64,000 bases of DNA from Kaistia adipata DSM 17808 (GCF_000423225.1 NZ_KE383991.1:444217-508216), one strand, 5' to 3'. Counted from the stretch's first letter, positions 51,139 through 59,521 are shown. A program made the numbers and translations. The notes: a model not told the origin generated them from the sequence alone.

Positions 51139-51746
51139 CCCGATTTCCCCTCCAGAACGGCACAAACGGCGCCGATGATCAATGATGCCGAGCGCGCCCC
51201 GGGATCCATGTGTCCGACCGAGCGCGGGCCCAGGAAGGCCGCCCTGCCGCGCAGGGCCAGCATCGGCACGGTGGCTTCGGCCGCCTCGGCGGCGACGCGC
51301 GCGATGCCGGCCGATGTTTCGTTCTCCGCCAGCGCCTTGGAAACCGGCGCCAGCACGTCCAGCAGCGTCTTCTGCCCCGGCTCCGACTTGCCGCGCGCGC
51401 CGACCGCCGCCATGGCACGGGCGAATCCGGCAGCAAAGGCCGTCCGGTCGGGGTTCTCGTCGAGCGCCTTGCCCAGTTCCATGAAGAAGGTGCCATAGAG
51501 CGGACCGGAGGCGCCCCCCATGGTCATCACCAACTTCTGGCCGAGGCCACGCAGGCCCGCCGGCAGCGGCTGCTCCGCCAGCTTGTCCGCGTCCGCCAGC
51601 ACCGCGTCGAAGCCGCGCTTCATGCCGGTGCCGTGATCACCGTCGCCGATGGCCTGGTCGAGCTCGGTCAGCTCCTGCCAATGCGCTTCAACCGTGGCGG
51701 CCATCGCCTCGATCAGCTGCCGGCGCAAGGCCTGGTCGATCTGCAT
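51135..51746 (-). CDS. dhaL: PTS-dependent dihydroxyacetone kinase, subunit DhaL
   Basis: 203 residues. The nucleotide/Mg site TELDQAIGDGDHGTGM has D30, D35 and D37, the same three positions as in E. coli DhaL. MGGASGPLYGTFF binds the phosphates. It carries the ADP/ATP coenzyme that phosphorylates the ketose on DhaK. It starts only four bases after livF, so the importer and the kinase are one transcription unit. Confidence 0.93.
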   Translation of the reverse strand: MQIDQALRRQLIEAMAATVEAHWQELTELDQAIGDGDHGTGMKRGFDAVLADADKLAEQPLPAGLRGLGQKLVMTMGGASGPLYGTFFMELGKALDENPDRTAFAAGFARAMAAVGARGKSEPGQKTLLDVLAPVSKALAENETSAGIARVAAEAAEATVPMLALRGRAAFLGPRSVGHMDPGARSASLIIGAVCAVLEGKSG

Positions 51747-51750
51747 GCCC

Positions 51751-52488
51751 TTATCCTCCTAGATAGGCGCGACGCACGTCGTCATTATCCCGGAGCTCGG
51801 CCGCCGAGCCGGTCACGGAGACGTGGCCCTGCTTGAGCACATAGCCCCGGTCGGCGATCGACAGCGCCATGTTGGCGTTCTGCTCGACCATCAGGATGGT
51901 CATGCCGCGCGCCTTCCACTGCGCCAGGATCTCGTAGACCTGATCGACGAACAGCGGCGACAGGCCCATGGACGGCTCGTCGATGCACAGCAGCTTCGGC
52001 CTGCGCATCCAGGCCCGCGCCATGGCCAGCATCTGCTGCTCGCCACCGGACATCGTGCCGGAAACCTGGTTCCGTCGCTCTGCAAGACGCGGAAACATCG
52101 CCAGCGCCTCTTCGATCTGGGCGTCGAGCTCGCCCTTGGACTCGCCACGACGCACGTAGGCACCGAGCTTCAGATTGTCGAGCACCGACATCTCGGAGAA
52201 CATCCGCCGCCCCTCGGGGATCGAACCGAGCCCCCGCTGGATCATCTGGTAGGCCGGCGTTCCGTTCACGCGCTGGCCGTCGAACAGGACGTCGCCGCGC
52301 GCCGCCTTGACCAGCCCCAGCACGGTCTTCACCGTGGTCGACTTGCCGGAGGCGTTGCCGCCGAGAACGACGACCGTCTCTCCCGGCATGACGGTCACAT
52401 TGACGCCGAACAGCGCCTGCACCGGCCCGTAGAACACGTCGATGTCGGTCAGCGAGACCAGCGGCTTGGTATTGAGTGCCTCAGCCAT
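51751..52488 (-). CDS. livF: Branched-chain-amino-acid-type ABC ATPase LivF
   Basis: 245 residues. Walker A GGNASGKSTT (Ala in place of the usual Gly/Glu is common), signature MSGGEQQMLAMARA, Walker B LLCIDEPSMGLSP, C-terminus DDVRRAYLGG. HAAT-class importer ATPase. It overlaps livG by 8 bases and precedes dhaL by four. The symbol is by family; the substrate is unlikely to be an amino acid given the linked ketose kinase. Confidence 0.88.
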   Translation of the reverse strand: MAEALNTKPLVSLTDIDVFYGPVQALFGVNVTVMPGETVVVLGGNASGKSTTVKTVLGLVKAARGDVLFDGQRVNGTPAYQMIQRGLGSIPEGRRMFSEMSVLDNLKLGAYVRRGESKGELDAQIEEALAMFPRLAERRNQVSGTMSGGEQQMLAMARAWMRRPKLLCIDEPSMGLSPLFVDQVYEILAQWKARGMTILMVEQNANMALSIADRGYVLKQGHVSVTGSAAELRDNDDVRRAYLGG

Positions 52489-53353
52489 CTGCGTTCACCT
52501 TTCCAAAGGCCGCAGCCGAGCGCCTCGTGCCCAGATAGGCCTCGATCACACGTGGATCCTCCAGTGCCCCGGCCGGCGTGTCATCGACGATCACCGTGCC
52601 CTGGGCCATGACGATGCAGCGTTCCGCCAGCTGGCGCACGACCTGCAGCTTGTGCTCGACCATGACGATCGTCATGCCGGGCCGGATCCGCCGCAGTTCC
52701 GCGATGATATCGGTCAGCTCGTCGGTCTCGCTGGGGTTCATGCCCGCGGCGGGCTCGTCCAGGAGCAAGATATCGGGATCCTGGACCAGCGCCCGCGCGA
52801 TCTCGAGCCGGCGCCGGTTGGCATAGGACAGCGAAAAGGCCTGGTCGTTCTGGCGCGGCCACAGCCGGTCGCCGAACATCTTCATCACCTCTTCGGCCCG
52901 CGCCTCGGCGGCCGCCACCCGGGCGCGATAGCCGGGCAGCCGCAACAGCGCCGAGATCAGTTCGGTCACCGGGCCGTAGCGGCGCGGCGTGCGCCCGCCA
53001 CCGATCAGCCCGACCTGGGTTCCGACCATGATGCTCTCGCGGATGGTCAGCATCGGGAACACGCGGCTGGTCTGGAAGGTGCGCGAGATGCCGAGCGCGT
53101 TGATCGCCTCGGTATGCAGCCGGTCGATGCGCCGGCCGCCCAGGCGGATCTCGCCTTCCTGGGGGCGGATGACGCCGCTGATCATCTGCAGCAAGGTCGA
53201 CTTGCCGGCCCCGTTCGGCCCCACCACCGCCAGGAACTCGCCCTGGGGAACGGTGAAATCGAGCGCATTGGCCGCCACGACACCGCCGAACCGGCGCGTG
53301 ACCTTGTCGATGATCAGAGCCTCCGGTCGGGCTCTGGTGATGCTCGTGCTCAT
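52481..53353 (-). CDS. livG: Branched-chain-amino-acid-type ABC ATPase LivG
   Basis: 290 residues from ATG 53353. Walker A GPNGAGKSTL, the LivG-typical INALGISRTFQTSRVFPMLT, signature FSLSYANRRRLEIARAL (divergent from LSGG: SLSYAN), Walker B ILLLDEPAAGMNP and C-terminus VIEAYLGTR. It starts inside the stop of the permease gene (ATGA). It forms a heterodimer with LivF. Confidence 0.9.
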   Translation of the reverse strand: MSTSITRARPEALIIDKVTRRFGGVVAANALDFTVPQGEFLAVVGPNGAGKSTLLQMISGVIRPQEGEIRLGGRRIDRLHTEAINALGISRTFQTSRVFPMLTIRESIMVGTQVGLIGGGRTPRRYGPVTELISALLRLPGYRARVAAAEARAEEVMKMFGDRLWPRQNDQAFSLSYANRRRLEIARALVQDPDILLLDEPAAGMNPSETDELTDIIAELRRIRPGMTIVMVEHKLQVVRQLAERCIVMAQGTVIVDDTPAGALEDPRVIEAYLGTRRSAAAFGKVNADG

Positions 53354-55227
53354 CGGGTCCCTGCCAATCCCTGCGGACGGAAGCGCAGCAGAAGAAGGAG
53401 AATGGCGCCATAGGCGACCATGCGGTATTCGGCAAACTCGCGCAGGACCTCCGGCAGCATGGCCAGCAGGACGCCGCCGATCAGCGCGCCGGTGATGTTG
53501 CCGAGCCCGCCCAGCACGATCATCGAGATCAGCACGATCGACGTGTCGATCATGAAGCTCTCCGGGCTGACGAAGTTCTGCAGGAACGCGAACTGCGCGC
53601 CCGCCAGTCCGGCCAGGAAGCCCGACACCAGGAACACCAGCACCAGATATCGCGACACCGGGACACCCGAGGCATGCGCGGCGAGCCGGTCCTCGCGGAT
53701 GGCGCGCCAGGTGCGGCCGATCGGCGAATTGAGCATCGCGAAGGCGATGATCACGGCGATGGCGAGGACCACCAGGGCCTGCCAGTACTGCGCCGTCAGG
53801 CTCTTCATGTCGATCCCCAGCAGCAGCGAGGGCCGCTGCACCCCAGGAATGCCCATCGGCCCGCGCGTGACGTCCACCCAGTTCAGGCAGACCAGGTAGA
53901 CGATCTGGCCGATGGCCAGCGTCGCCAGGCCCACCGTGTGGCCGGACAGGCGGATCGTCGGCCAATACAGAACCGCGGCGAAGACCGCAGCCGCGATGCC
54001 GGCCAGTAGGAACGCCGCCTCGGCCGGGATGCCCCAATTGCGGCCCGCCAGCGCGGCGGCATAGGCGCCGACGCCGAAGAAGGCGGCATGGCCGATCGAG
54101 ATCACGCCAGCCGAACCGGTCAGCAGGGTGAGCGACACCGCGAGCACGGCGTAAATCGCCGCCTGGGTGCCGACCTGCAGCAGGTAGTTGGAGCCACTCA
54201 GCACCGGCAGCAGGGCGAACAACGCGATGACCGCGAGCAAGACCAGCAGGGGCGCCTCGAGGACACGCTGCTTGGTGCGTCCGGTCGCGCCGGCCATCGA
54301 GGCCACGACGGACGTCGTCGGGATTCCGCCCGTGGCACCCGAAGCACCGCCCAGCGCGTCCAGCGACTTGTTGCCGAAGAGGCCGTGCGGCCGCACGATC
54401 AGCACCGCCAGCAGCACGCTGAAGGCGATGACGTCGCGCCAGCCCTCGCCGACATAGCCGGAGGCAAGGCTCTCGAAGATGCCGAGCAGGATGCCGCCGA
54501 CGATGGCGCCGGGGATCGACGACAGGCCGCCCAGCAGCGCCGCGGCGAAGCCCTTGAGCCCGTAGGGGATGCCCATCTGCGGGAAGACGGACATGTAGTA
54601 CATGCCGATCAGGACACCCGCCAGCGCGCCGAGCGCACCGGCGAGGCCGAACGAGAACTGGCGCATCAGCGGCACGTTGATGCCCATCTGCGTCGCCGCC
54701 TCGGGATCCTGGGCGGTGGCGCGGAGGGCCTTGCCCATCCAGCTGCGCGACAGGAACAGCATCAGTCCGGCCATGACGCCGAGGGATACGGCGATGATCA
54801 GGAAATCGACGCCGGTCAGATAGGCCGAGCCGACGAACACCACGTATTTCGAGAGCGGCGAAGGGAAGGCCTGGATCTCCGCCGACCAGATCATCTCGGC
54901 CGCCGCGTCGAAGATGATGGCGATCGCCAGCGTCGACAGCAGCGGCGCGATATAGGGCGCATTCTGCAACGGCCGCAGCGCCAACCGCTCGATCAGCATG
55001 CCGGTGGCCGTGGTAATGACGATCGCGATCGGGATCGCCACCGCGATGGGCGCGCCGAGCCTGACCATGGTGAAGGTCAGGAATGCGCCGAGCATCAACA
55101 GCGCACCTTGCGCGAAGTTGATGATGTTCGCCACCCCGAACACCAGGCTAAAGCCAAGCGCGATGAGGGCATACACGAAGCCGATCACGACCCCGTTGAG
55201 GATCTGACTCAGGAAGAGTTCCAGCAT
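53350..55227 (-). CDS. Fused LivH-LivM permease
   Basis: 625 residues from ATG 55227 (MLELFLSQILNGVVIGFVYALIA). Residues about 1-290 are a complete LivH (GFSLVFGVANIINFAQGALLMLGA, GKALRATAQDPEAA, GLSSIPGAIVGG). A short linker follows, then about 325-625 is a complete LivM (NYLLQVGTQAAIYAVLAVSL, GHAAFFGVGAYAAAL, WRAIREDRLAAHASGV, GGLGNITGALIGG). Both channel halves are thus one polypeptide. A hairpin separates it from the binding-protein gene upstream. Confidence 0.9.
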   Translation of the reverse strand: MLELFLSQILNGVVIGFVYALIALGFSLVFGVANIINFAQGALLMLGAFLTFTMVRLGAPIAVAIPIAIVITTATGMLIERLALRPLQNAPYIAPLLSTLAIAIIFDAAAEMIWSAEIQAFPSPLSKYVVFVGSAYLTGVDFLIIAVSLGVMAGLMLFLSRSWMGKALRATAQDPEAATQMGINVPLMRQFSFGLAGALGALAGVLIGMYYMSVFPQMGIPYGLKGFAAALLGGLSSIPGAIVGGILLGIFESLASGYVGEGWRDVIAFSVLLAVLIVRPHGLFGNKSLDALGGASGATGGIPTTSVVASMAGATGRTKQRVLEAPLLVLLAVIALFALLPVLSGSNYLLQVGTQAAIYAVLAVSLTLLTGSAGVISIGHAAFFGVGAYAAALAGRNWGIPAEAAFLLAGIAAAVFAAVLYWPTIRLSGHTVGLATLAIGQIVYLVCLNWVDVTRGPMGIPGVQRPSLLLGIDMKSLTAQYWQALVVLAIAVIIAFAMLNSPIGRTWRAIREDRLAAHASGVPVSRYLVLVFLVSGFLAGLAGAQFAFLQNFVSPESFMIDTSIVLISMIVLGGLGNITGALIGGVLLAMLPEVLREFAEYRMVAYGAILLLLLRFRPQGLAGTR

Positions 55228-55262
55228 TTTCGGGAAAGCCTTGAAAGATCGCCGCCCGGCTT

Positions 55263-55288
55263 CCGAGGGCCCCGCGTGGGGCCCTCGG
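55263..55288. terminator. Intercistronic stem-loop after binding-protein gene
   Basis: Perfect 11-bp inverted repeat CCGAGGGCCCC / GGGGCCCTCGG with the 4-base loop GCGT, in the 83-base gap between the LivJ-like gene and the LivHM gene. It lacks a T-run, so read-through with mRNA protection of the binding-protein message is likely. Confidence 0.6.
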
Positions 55289-55310
55289 CGCAATCAGGGC
55301 CGGGAAAGGA

Positions 55311-56453
55311 TCACTTCAGCAGCGTGTAGGCGCCGTCGGTGATCTTGAGGATCGTCAGATCCTTGGCGGGCGTGCCGTCGACGAACTTGGTCACGCCGGT
55401 CACACCGTCATAGGGCGGCAGGTCGGCAATCGCGTCGCGCAGCGCTTCGCGCGTGATCGGCTTGCCGGCATCGGCCAGAGCCTTGGCACCGGCGGTCGCG
55501 ATAGCGATCGCGTCATAGGCATAGGCCGCCCAGAGGTCGGGCTCGCGGCCATACTTGGCCTTGTAGGCATCGACGAAAGCAACCTTCGTCGGATCACCCG
55601 GGAAGAAGTAGGTGGTGGTGATGACGCCGTTCGCGGCATCGCCGGCCAGCGTGATCAGCTCGGGATTGTAGAGCGTCTCCGGGCCGACAACGGTCTGCTC
55701 GAGACCCGCCTGCCGCAGCTGCTGCAGGAAGATCGCCGACGGGCCGTAGTGGCTGGCGAGCAGGATGCTGTCGACATTGGCCTGGCGGAGCTTCGTCACC
55801 AGCGGGCGGAAATCGCGGGCGTCGGGAAGCATGGCCTCGAACACCGGAACTTCCGCGCCGTCCTTCTCCAGCGCCGCCTTGGTGGCGTTGCCGACGAAGA
55901 TGCCCCAGTCGTCCTGGAAATAGATCACGGCGACCCGCTTGTGCGGGGCGTTCTCTTCCAGCGCCGAGACATACTTCAGGGACATCGTGTCCTGGGTATT
56001 CGGGATGCGGAACTGGAACTTCGAGATCTTGGTGTAGTCGGGATGCGAGGACGAGGGGCTGACCTGCGGCACGCCTGCGGCGGCGAAGATCTCGCCCGCG
56101 GCGATCGAGTTGCCGCTCGTGAACGAGCCGATGGCCGCGACGACGTCCTTGTTCTCCGAGAGTTTCTGCGCGATCGCGGTCGCCTGCATCGGCTCGCCAC
56201 GATCATCCTCGGTCAGCACCACCAGCGGCTTGCCGCCGATGCCGCCACCCGCATTGGTCTGCTCGACGAACAGGTTGACGGCTTCCTTGAAGCGCTCGCC
56301 ATTGGCGCCGAAGCGGCCGGTCAACGGCGCGAAGAAGCCGAAGGTCACGGAATCCTGCGACTGGGCAACCGCCGGGGAAGCAAGGCCCTGCAGCATTCCG
56401 GCGGCGACGAGGGCAAGGCCGGCACGACCGAGCCAGTTCAAACGACGATTCAT
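55311..56453 (-). CDS. LivJ-like periplasmic binding protein
   Basis: 380 residues. Signal peptide RRLNWLGRAGLALVAAGML cleaved near AVA-QSQ. The mature protein is a type 1 HAAT binding protein: VTFGFFAPLTGRFGANGERF, NAGGGIGGKPLVVLTEDDRGE, AAIGSFTSGNSIAAGEIFAAAG, QVSPSSSHPDYT and YDAIAIATAGAKALADAG. The SSS (S-x-S) contact for alpha-carboxylates is present in part. It feeds the fused permease. The linked dihydroxyacetone kinase suggests a small polyol/ketose-related ligand, but the sequence does not decide this. Confidence 0.9.
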   Translation of the reverse strand: MNRRLNWLGRAGLALVAAGMLQGLASPAVAQSQDSVTFGFFAPLTGRFGANGERFKEAVNLFVEQTNAGGGIGGKPLVVLTEDDRGEPMQATAIAQKLSENKDVVAAIGSFTSGNSIAAGEIFAAAGVPQVSPSSSHPDYTKISKFQFRIPNTQDTMSLKYVSALEENAPHKRVAVIYFQDDWGIFVGNATKAALEKDGAEVPVFEAMLPDARDFRPLVTKLRQANVDSILLASHYGPSAIFLQQLRQAGLEQTVVGPETLYNPELITLAGDAANGVITTTYFFPGDPTKVAFVDAYKAKYGREPDLWAAYAYDAIAIATAGAKALADAGKPITREALRDAIADLPPYDGVTGVTKFVDGTPAKDLTILKITDGAYTLLK

Positions 56454-56490
56454 GATGGTTCCCGATTTTCTGGTTGGTTTTATACGAAAA

Positions 56491-56517
56491 CCCGCGCGTC
56501 CTTTTCGGACGCGCGGG
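56491..56517 (-). terminator. Intrinsic terminator/attenuator between the DUF3830 gene and livJ
   Basis: Perfect 11-bp inverted repeat CCCGCGCGTCC / GGACGCGCGGG with a 5-base loop. On the minus strand it starts 7 bases past the DUF3830 stop and is followed by TTTTCGTATAAAACC, so it has the stem plus U-run of a rho-independent terminator. It may separate the two small upstream genes from the transporter-kinase genes or attenuate them. Confidence 0.65.
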
Positions 56518-56524
56518 GATCAGG

Positions 56525-56947
56525 TCAAGCCAGTCGCAGGGTCAGCGGAACGCCTGGGCTGGTCCAGGTCTTGACGGCGGCCAGCTCCATCTCGGTGTTG
56601 CCCTCGATGATCTCGCCGCAATAGGAGAGTTCGAACGGCTCGGGCGAAACGTCGTCGCCGTAGTAGATGCAGATCTGCTGGCGCGGACCGTAGAAGCAGA
56701 CGGAACCGCCGGCGGTCCCCTTCTCGGCGCGGCGCTGGCGGCAGATTTCCGTCAGCGTCAGCGGCTTCTCGTTCGGCATCACCACCGGCAGGCAGAAGTA
56801 CAGCAGATCGCCGACGATCTTGCCGTGCTGGGCGATGCTGGTCACCGGCAGCACCTTGCGCAGCGCCTCGGCCACGGCCGGGAAACGATCTTCCCAGATC
56901 TCGATGGTGCAGGTGTCGCGGCCATCCATGTTGAGGATCAGTTTCAT
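56525..56947 (-). CDS. DUF3830-type cyclophilin-like protein
   Basis: 140 residues from ATG 56947 (ATGA overlap with the upstream stop). MKLILNMDGRDTCTIEIWEDRFPAVAEAL at the start, HGKIVGDLLYFCLPVVM in the middle and QQICIYYGDD later match the cyclophilin-like DUF3830 family, small beta-barrel proteins often found beside transporter or amidohydrolase genes. No catalytic role is established. It lacks a signal peptide. It is probably cytoplasmic, with a ligand-binding or isomerase-like role in the pathway. Confidence 0.75.
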   Translation of the reverse strand: MKLILNMDGRDTCTIEIWEDRFPAVAEALRKVLPVTSIAQHGKIVGDLLYFCLPVVMPNEKPLTLTEICRQRRAEKGTAGGSVCFYGPRQQICIYYGDDVSPEPFELSYCGEIIEGNTEMELAAVKTWTSPGVPLTLRLA

Positions 56948-57459
56948 TGGCGGCCTCCCTGCTCCAGACCTTCGGCGTTGCGCGTGCCGTAACCCGGACG
57001 CATGAACCCGGTGCAGACACCCCACGGGAAGGCCGCATCCAGCCAGACATGCACGCGGTTGGCATAAGCCAGCGCCGCATCCGTCAGACGACGAAGGTCG
57101 TCCAGGCTCTCGACCGCCTGCGCCTCGGCGATATAGGTGCGGATCAGACCCGAGGCATGCTCGAGACCGAACAGCTCGAAGAAGCCCGCCTTGCGGCCGA
57201 CCATCTCCGAGATGACGACCTTCAGCGTCGCCAGGTCGGTTTCGGGGCGATCACACATCAGGCGGACGACCCACATGGTCTCGTCGGCCAGCGAGCGAGC
57301 CGTGCCCTCGGCGAAGATCAGCGGGGTCAGATACTGACCGCGCGAGCCCACGCCGCGCACGCCTTCGCCGCGCGATAGAATACGAATCTCTTCAGGCTGC
57401 TTCAGCCAGATAGCCTCGCACTCGCGCCCAAACAGCGCGATGGCTTCTTCCAATGCCAT
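56944..57459 (-). CDS. Protein of unknown function heading the liv-dha operon
   Basis: 171 residues from ATG 57459, with GGAGG five bases upstream. I recognise no family. It is mostly helical, with no signal peptide or membrane segment; notable stretches are EEAIALFGRECEAIWLKQPEE, SRGQYLTPLIFAEG, MWVVRLMCDRPETDLATLKVVI and YANRVHVWLDAAFPWGVC. Translationally coupled to the DUF3830 gene (ATGA). It is the first gene after the candidate operator at 57500-57517, so it is probably the leader gene of the operon. Confidence 0.7.
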   Translation of the reverse strand: MALEEAIALFGRECEAIWLKQPEEIRILSRGEGVRGVGSRGQYLTPLIFAEGTARSLADETMWVVRLMCDRPETDLATLKVVISEMVGRKAGFFELFGLEHASGLIRTYIAEAQAVESLDDLRRLTDAALAYANRVHVWLDAAFPWGVCTGFMRPGYGTRNAEGLEQGGRQ

Positions 57460-57783
57460 GGGTCCTCCGTAGCGGCTCAAAACCCCGGGTTTATCCGAGT
57501 TGTTTAGCACTCAACAAATTGCTATCGGAACTCGAAAGCGCTGGCAAGAGCTTGCCCAGTTCATTCAGCCACCAAATAATTGATCGCCCAAACCTTGGCC
57601 GCGAGCTGTACAAGCGGTGATGATGTGCGCCTTTGCATCCCGCGTCGCGGCGGCACGCCCGACCGGGTGAAACGCCTGCACCAGCTATGGAATCGGCAGC
57701 AACCGCCGGCCACCAATCCGCGCTCAACACACTGCGGAGATTGCGCGAGCGGCGCCCCTGCCCTTTCCTGGGACGCGGCGCGA
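57460..57783. other. Intergenic region upstream of the liv-dha operon
   Basis: 324 bases between the operon head (minus) and the 3' end of the dipeptide-importer ATPase (also minus). The left part carries the palindrome and promoter described separately. The right part is GC-rich with no frame I trust. I see no strong terminator for the ATPase operon, so read-through into the liv-dha operon is possible. Confidence 0.5.
57490..57517 (-). promoter_or_regulatory. Promoter with palindromic operator for the liv-dha operon
   Basis: TTGTTTAGCACTCAACAA (57500-57517) is symmetric at 14 of 18 positions (TTGTT-n-AG-nn-CT-n-AACAA). On the minus strand TTGTTG (57517-57512) can serve as a -35, with GATAAA (57495-57490) as the -10 after 16 bases, so a repressor here would block the -35. 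It lies about 41-58 bases upstream of the first start codon. The small HTH protein of the operon is a candidate binder. Confidence 0.45.
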
Positions 57784-58557
57784 TCAGGCGTCGACGGAGA
57801 GCCGAGCCGACAGCAGGCGCTTCGTATAGGGCTGCTGCGGGTCGGCGAGCACGCTCGCGGTCGGGCCTCGCTCGACGATGCTGCCCCGGTACATCACCAG
57901 CACCTCGTCGGCAAAATACTCGACGCTCGCCAGGTCATGGGTGATCATCAGGTAGGTGAGCCCGCGCGCCTTCTGCAGCTTCGCCAGCAGCACGAGCACC
58001 TGAGCCCGCACCGAAAGATCGAGCGACGAGGTCGGTTCGTCGAGGACGACGAGGCTGGGCTCGCCGATCAGCGCCCGGGCGATGCCGATGCGCTGCTGCT
58101 GCCCGCCGGAAAGCGCGCCGGGGTAGCGATCGGCGACGACGGGATCGAGGTCGACCTCGCGTAGCATGGCGGCGACGCGGGCGCGGCGCTCGTCGCGCGA
58201 CAGGCCCGGCTGATGCACGACCAGCGGTTCCTCGATGATCCGCCCGATCGGCATCCGCGGATTGAGCGATTCATAGGGTTCCTGGAAGACGACGCCGATG
58301 CGGGCGCGCAGCTTGCGCATCGCATCCTTGCTCAAGCCGGCTATGTCGACCCCGTCGAAACGAACACTGCCGCCGGCCGTCTTGTAGACGCCGAGGATCA
58401 GCCGCGCGAGCGTCGACTTGCCGGAGCCGCTCTCGCCAATGACCGCGACGGTGCGCCCGCGCGGCACGTCGAGGCTGACATCGTCGATCGCCTTGAGCGT
58501 CGAGCCATCCGGCCGGACGAACAGGCAGGAGACGTTGCGGACTTCAACCAGCGACAA
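57784..58557 (-). CDS. Dipeptide/oligopeptide-type ABC ATPase (DppF-like)
   Basis: About 257 residues from TTG 58557, supported by GGAGG nine bases upstream; an ATG at 58581 has no ribosome site, so the start is uncertain. Walker [49 protein letters not shown], and C-terminus DPQQPYTKRLLSA. It forms the ATPase pair with the DppD-like protein, whose stop it overlaps. Confidence 0.88.
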   Translation of the reverse strand: MSLVEVRNVSCLFVRPDGSTLKAIDDVSLDVPRGRTVAVIGESGSGKSTLARLILGVYKTAGGSVRFDGVDIAGLSKDAMRKLRARIGVVFQEPYESLNPRMPIGRIIEEPLVVHQPGLSRDERRARVAAMLREVDLDPVVADRYPGALSGGQQQRIGIARALIGEPSLVVLDEPTSSLDLSVRAQVLVLLAKLQKARGLTYLMITHDLASVEYFADEVLVMYRGSIVERGPTASVLADPQQPYTKRLLSARLSVDA

Positions 58558-59521
58558 GGGGCGGAACCTCCGTCTCGACATCCAGATGGCAGGCCACCTT
58601 GCGGCCGGGCGATACTTCGCGCAGCGGCGGCGTCACGCTGGCGCAGATGTCCTTGCTCTGCGGGCAGCGATCCCGGAACAGGCAGCCGACTGGCTCGGCA
58701 TTGAGCTTCGGCAGCCTGCCGCCCAGCGTCTCCAGCGACTGCCCGGCGCGCGGCACCGAGCGCAGCAGCGCCAGCGCATAGGGATGGTAGGGCCGGCGGA
58801 ATACCTCCCGGACCGGTCCGTCCTCCATGACGCGGCCGCAATACATCACCACCACTCGGTCGCAATAATTGGCGACGACGCCGAGATCGTGCGTGATGAT
58901 CAGCATCGAGCGCTGACGCTCGCGCACCAGCGCGGCTATCAAATCGAGGATCTGCTTCTGGACCGTGACGTCGAGCGCCGTGGTCGGCTCGTCGGCGACC
59001 ACCAGCGTCGGATCCAGCATTAGCGCGAGCGCGATGACGACGCGCTGCGCCATGCCGCCGGAAAGCTCGTGCGCATAGCCGTCGAGCACGCGCTCCGGCT
59101 GGTGGATGCCGACATGGCCGAGCATGTCGAGCGCCTGGCGCCGGATCGTCTTTCGGTCGATCCGGCGATGCGCGCGGACGACATTCTCGAACTGGCGCGA
59201 CAGGCGCAGCACCGGGTTGAGCGCTCCGAACGGGTTCTGCGCGATGAAGCCGATCTCCGCGCCGCGGATTTTTCGCAACGCGCCGGACCGCATGGCGATG
59301 AGATCGCGTCCGCCAAAAGTCGCGACGCCGCGCGAGATCGTGTTCGGCGCGCGGATCAGCCCGAGAATGGTGTTGATGGTGACCGACTTGCCCGAGCCGC
59401 TCTCGCCGACGATCCCGACCAACTCGCCGTCGCCGACGTCGAAGGAGACGCCGTTGACGGCGTGGATCTCGCCGGACGCCGTCCGGAAGCGGGTTTCGAC
59501 ATCGCGAACATGCAGGCTCAC
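58544..59521 (-). CDS. Dipeptide/oligopeptide-type ABC ATPase (DppD-like)
   Basis: 325 residues from GTG 59521, which overlaps the permease stop as GTGA; the frame upstream is not coding. Walker A GESGSGKSVT, FIAQNPFGALNPVLRL, LSGGMAQRVVIALAL, VVADEPTTALD. The C-terminal extension CLFRDRCPQSKDIC ... PLREVSPGRKVACHL carries the cysteines that bind a 4Fe-4S cluster in DppD/OppD ATPases. Confidence 0.92.
   Translation of the reverse strand: MSLHVRDVETRFRTASGEIHAVNGVSFDVGDGELVGIVGESGSGKSVTINTILGLIRAPNTISRGVATFGGRDLIAMRSGALRKIRGAEIGFIAQNPFGALNPVLRLSRQFENVVRAHRRIDRKTIRRQALDMLGHVGIHQPERVLDGYAHELSGGMAQRVVIALALMLDPTLVVADEPTTALDVTVQKQILDLIAALVRERQRSMLIITHDLGVVANYCDRVVVMYCGRVMEDGPVREVFRRPYHPYALALLRSVPRAGQSLETLGGRLPKLNAEPVGCLFRDRCPQSKDICASVTPPLREVSPGRKVACHLDVETEVPPLVAG

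Noticed and set aside
52481-54037. 518-codon frame extending livG upstream
   Set aside because: The ATP-binding domain begins at ATG 53353, which overlaps the permease stop; the extension is an off-frame reading of LivHM.
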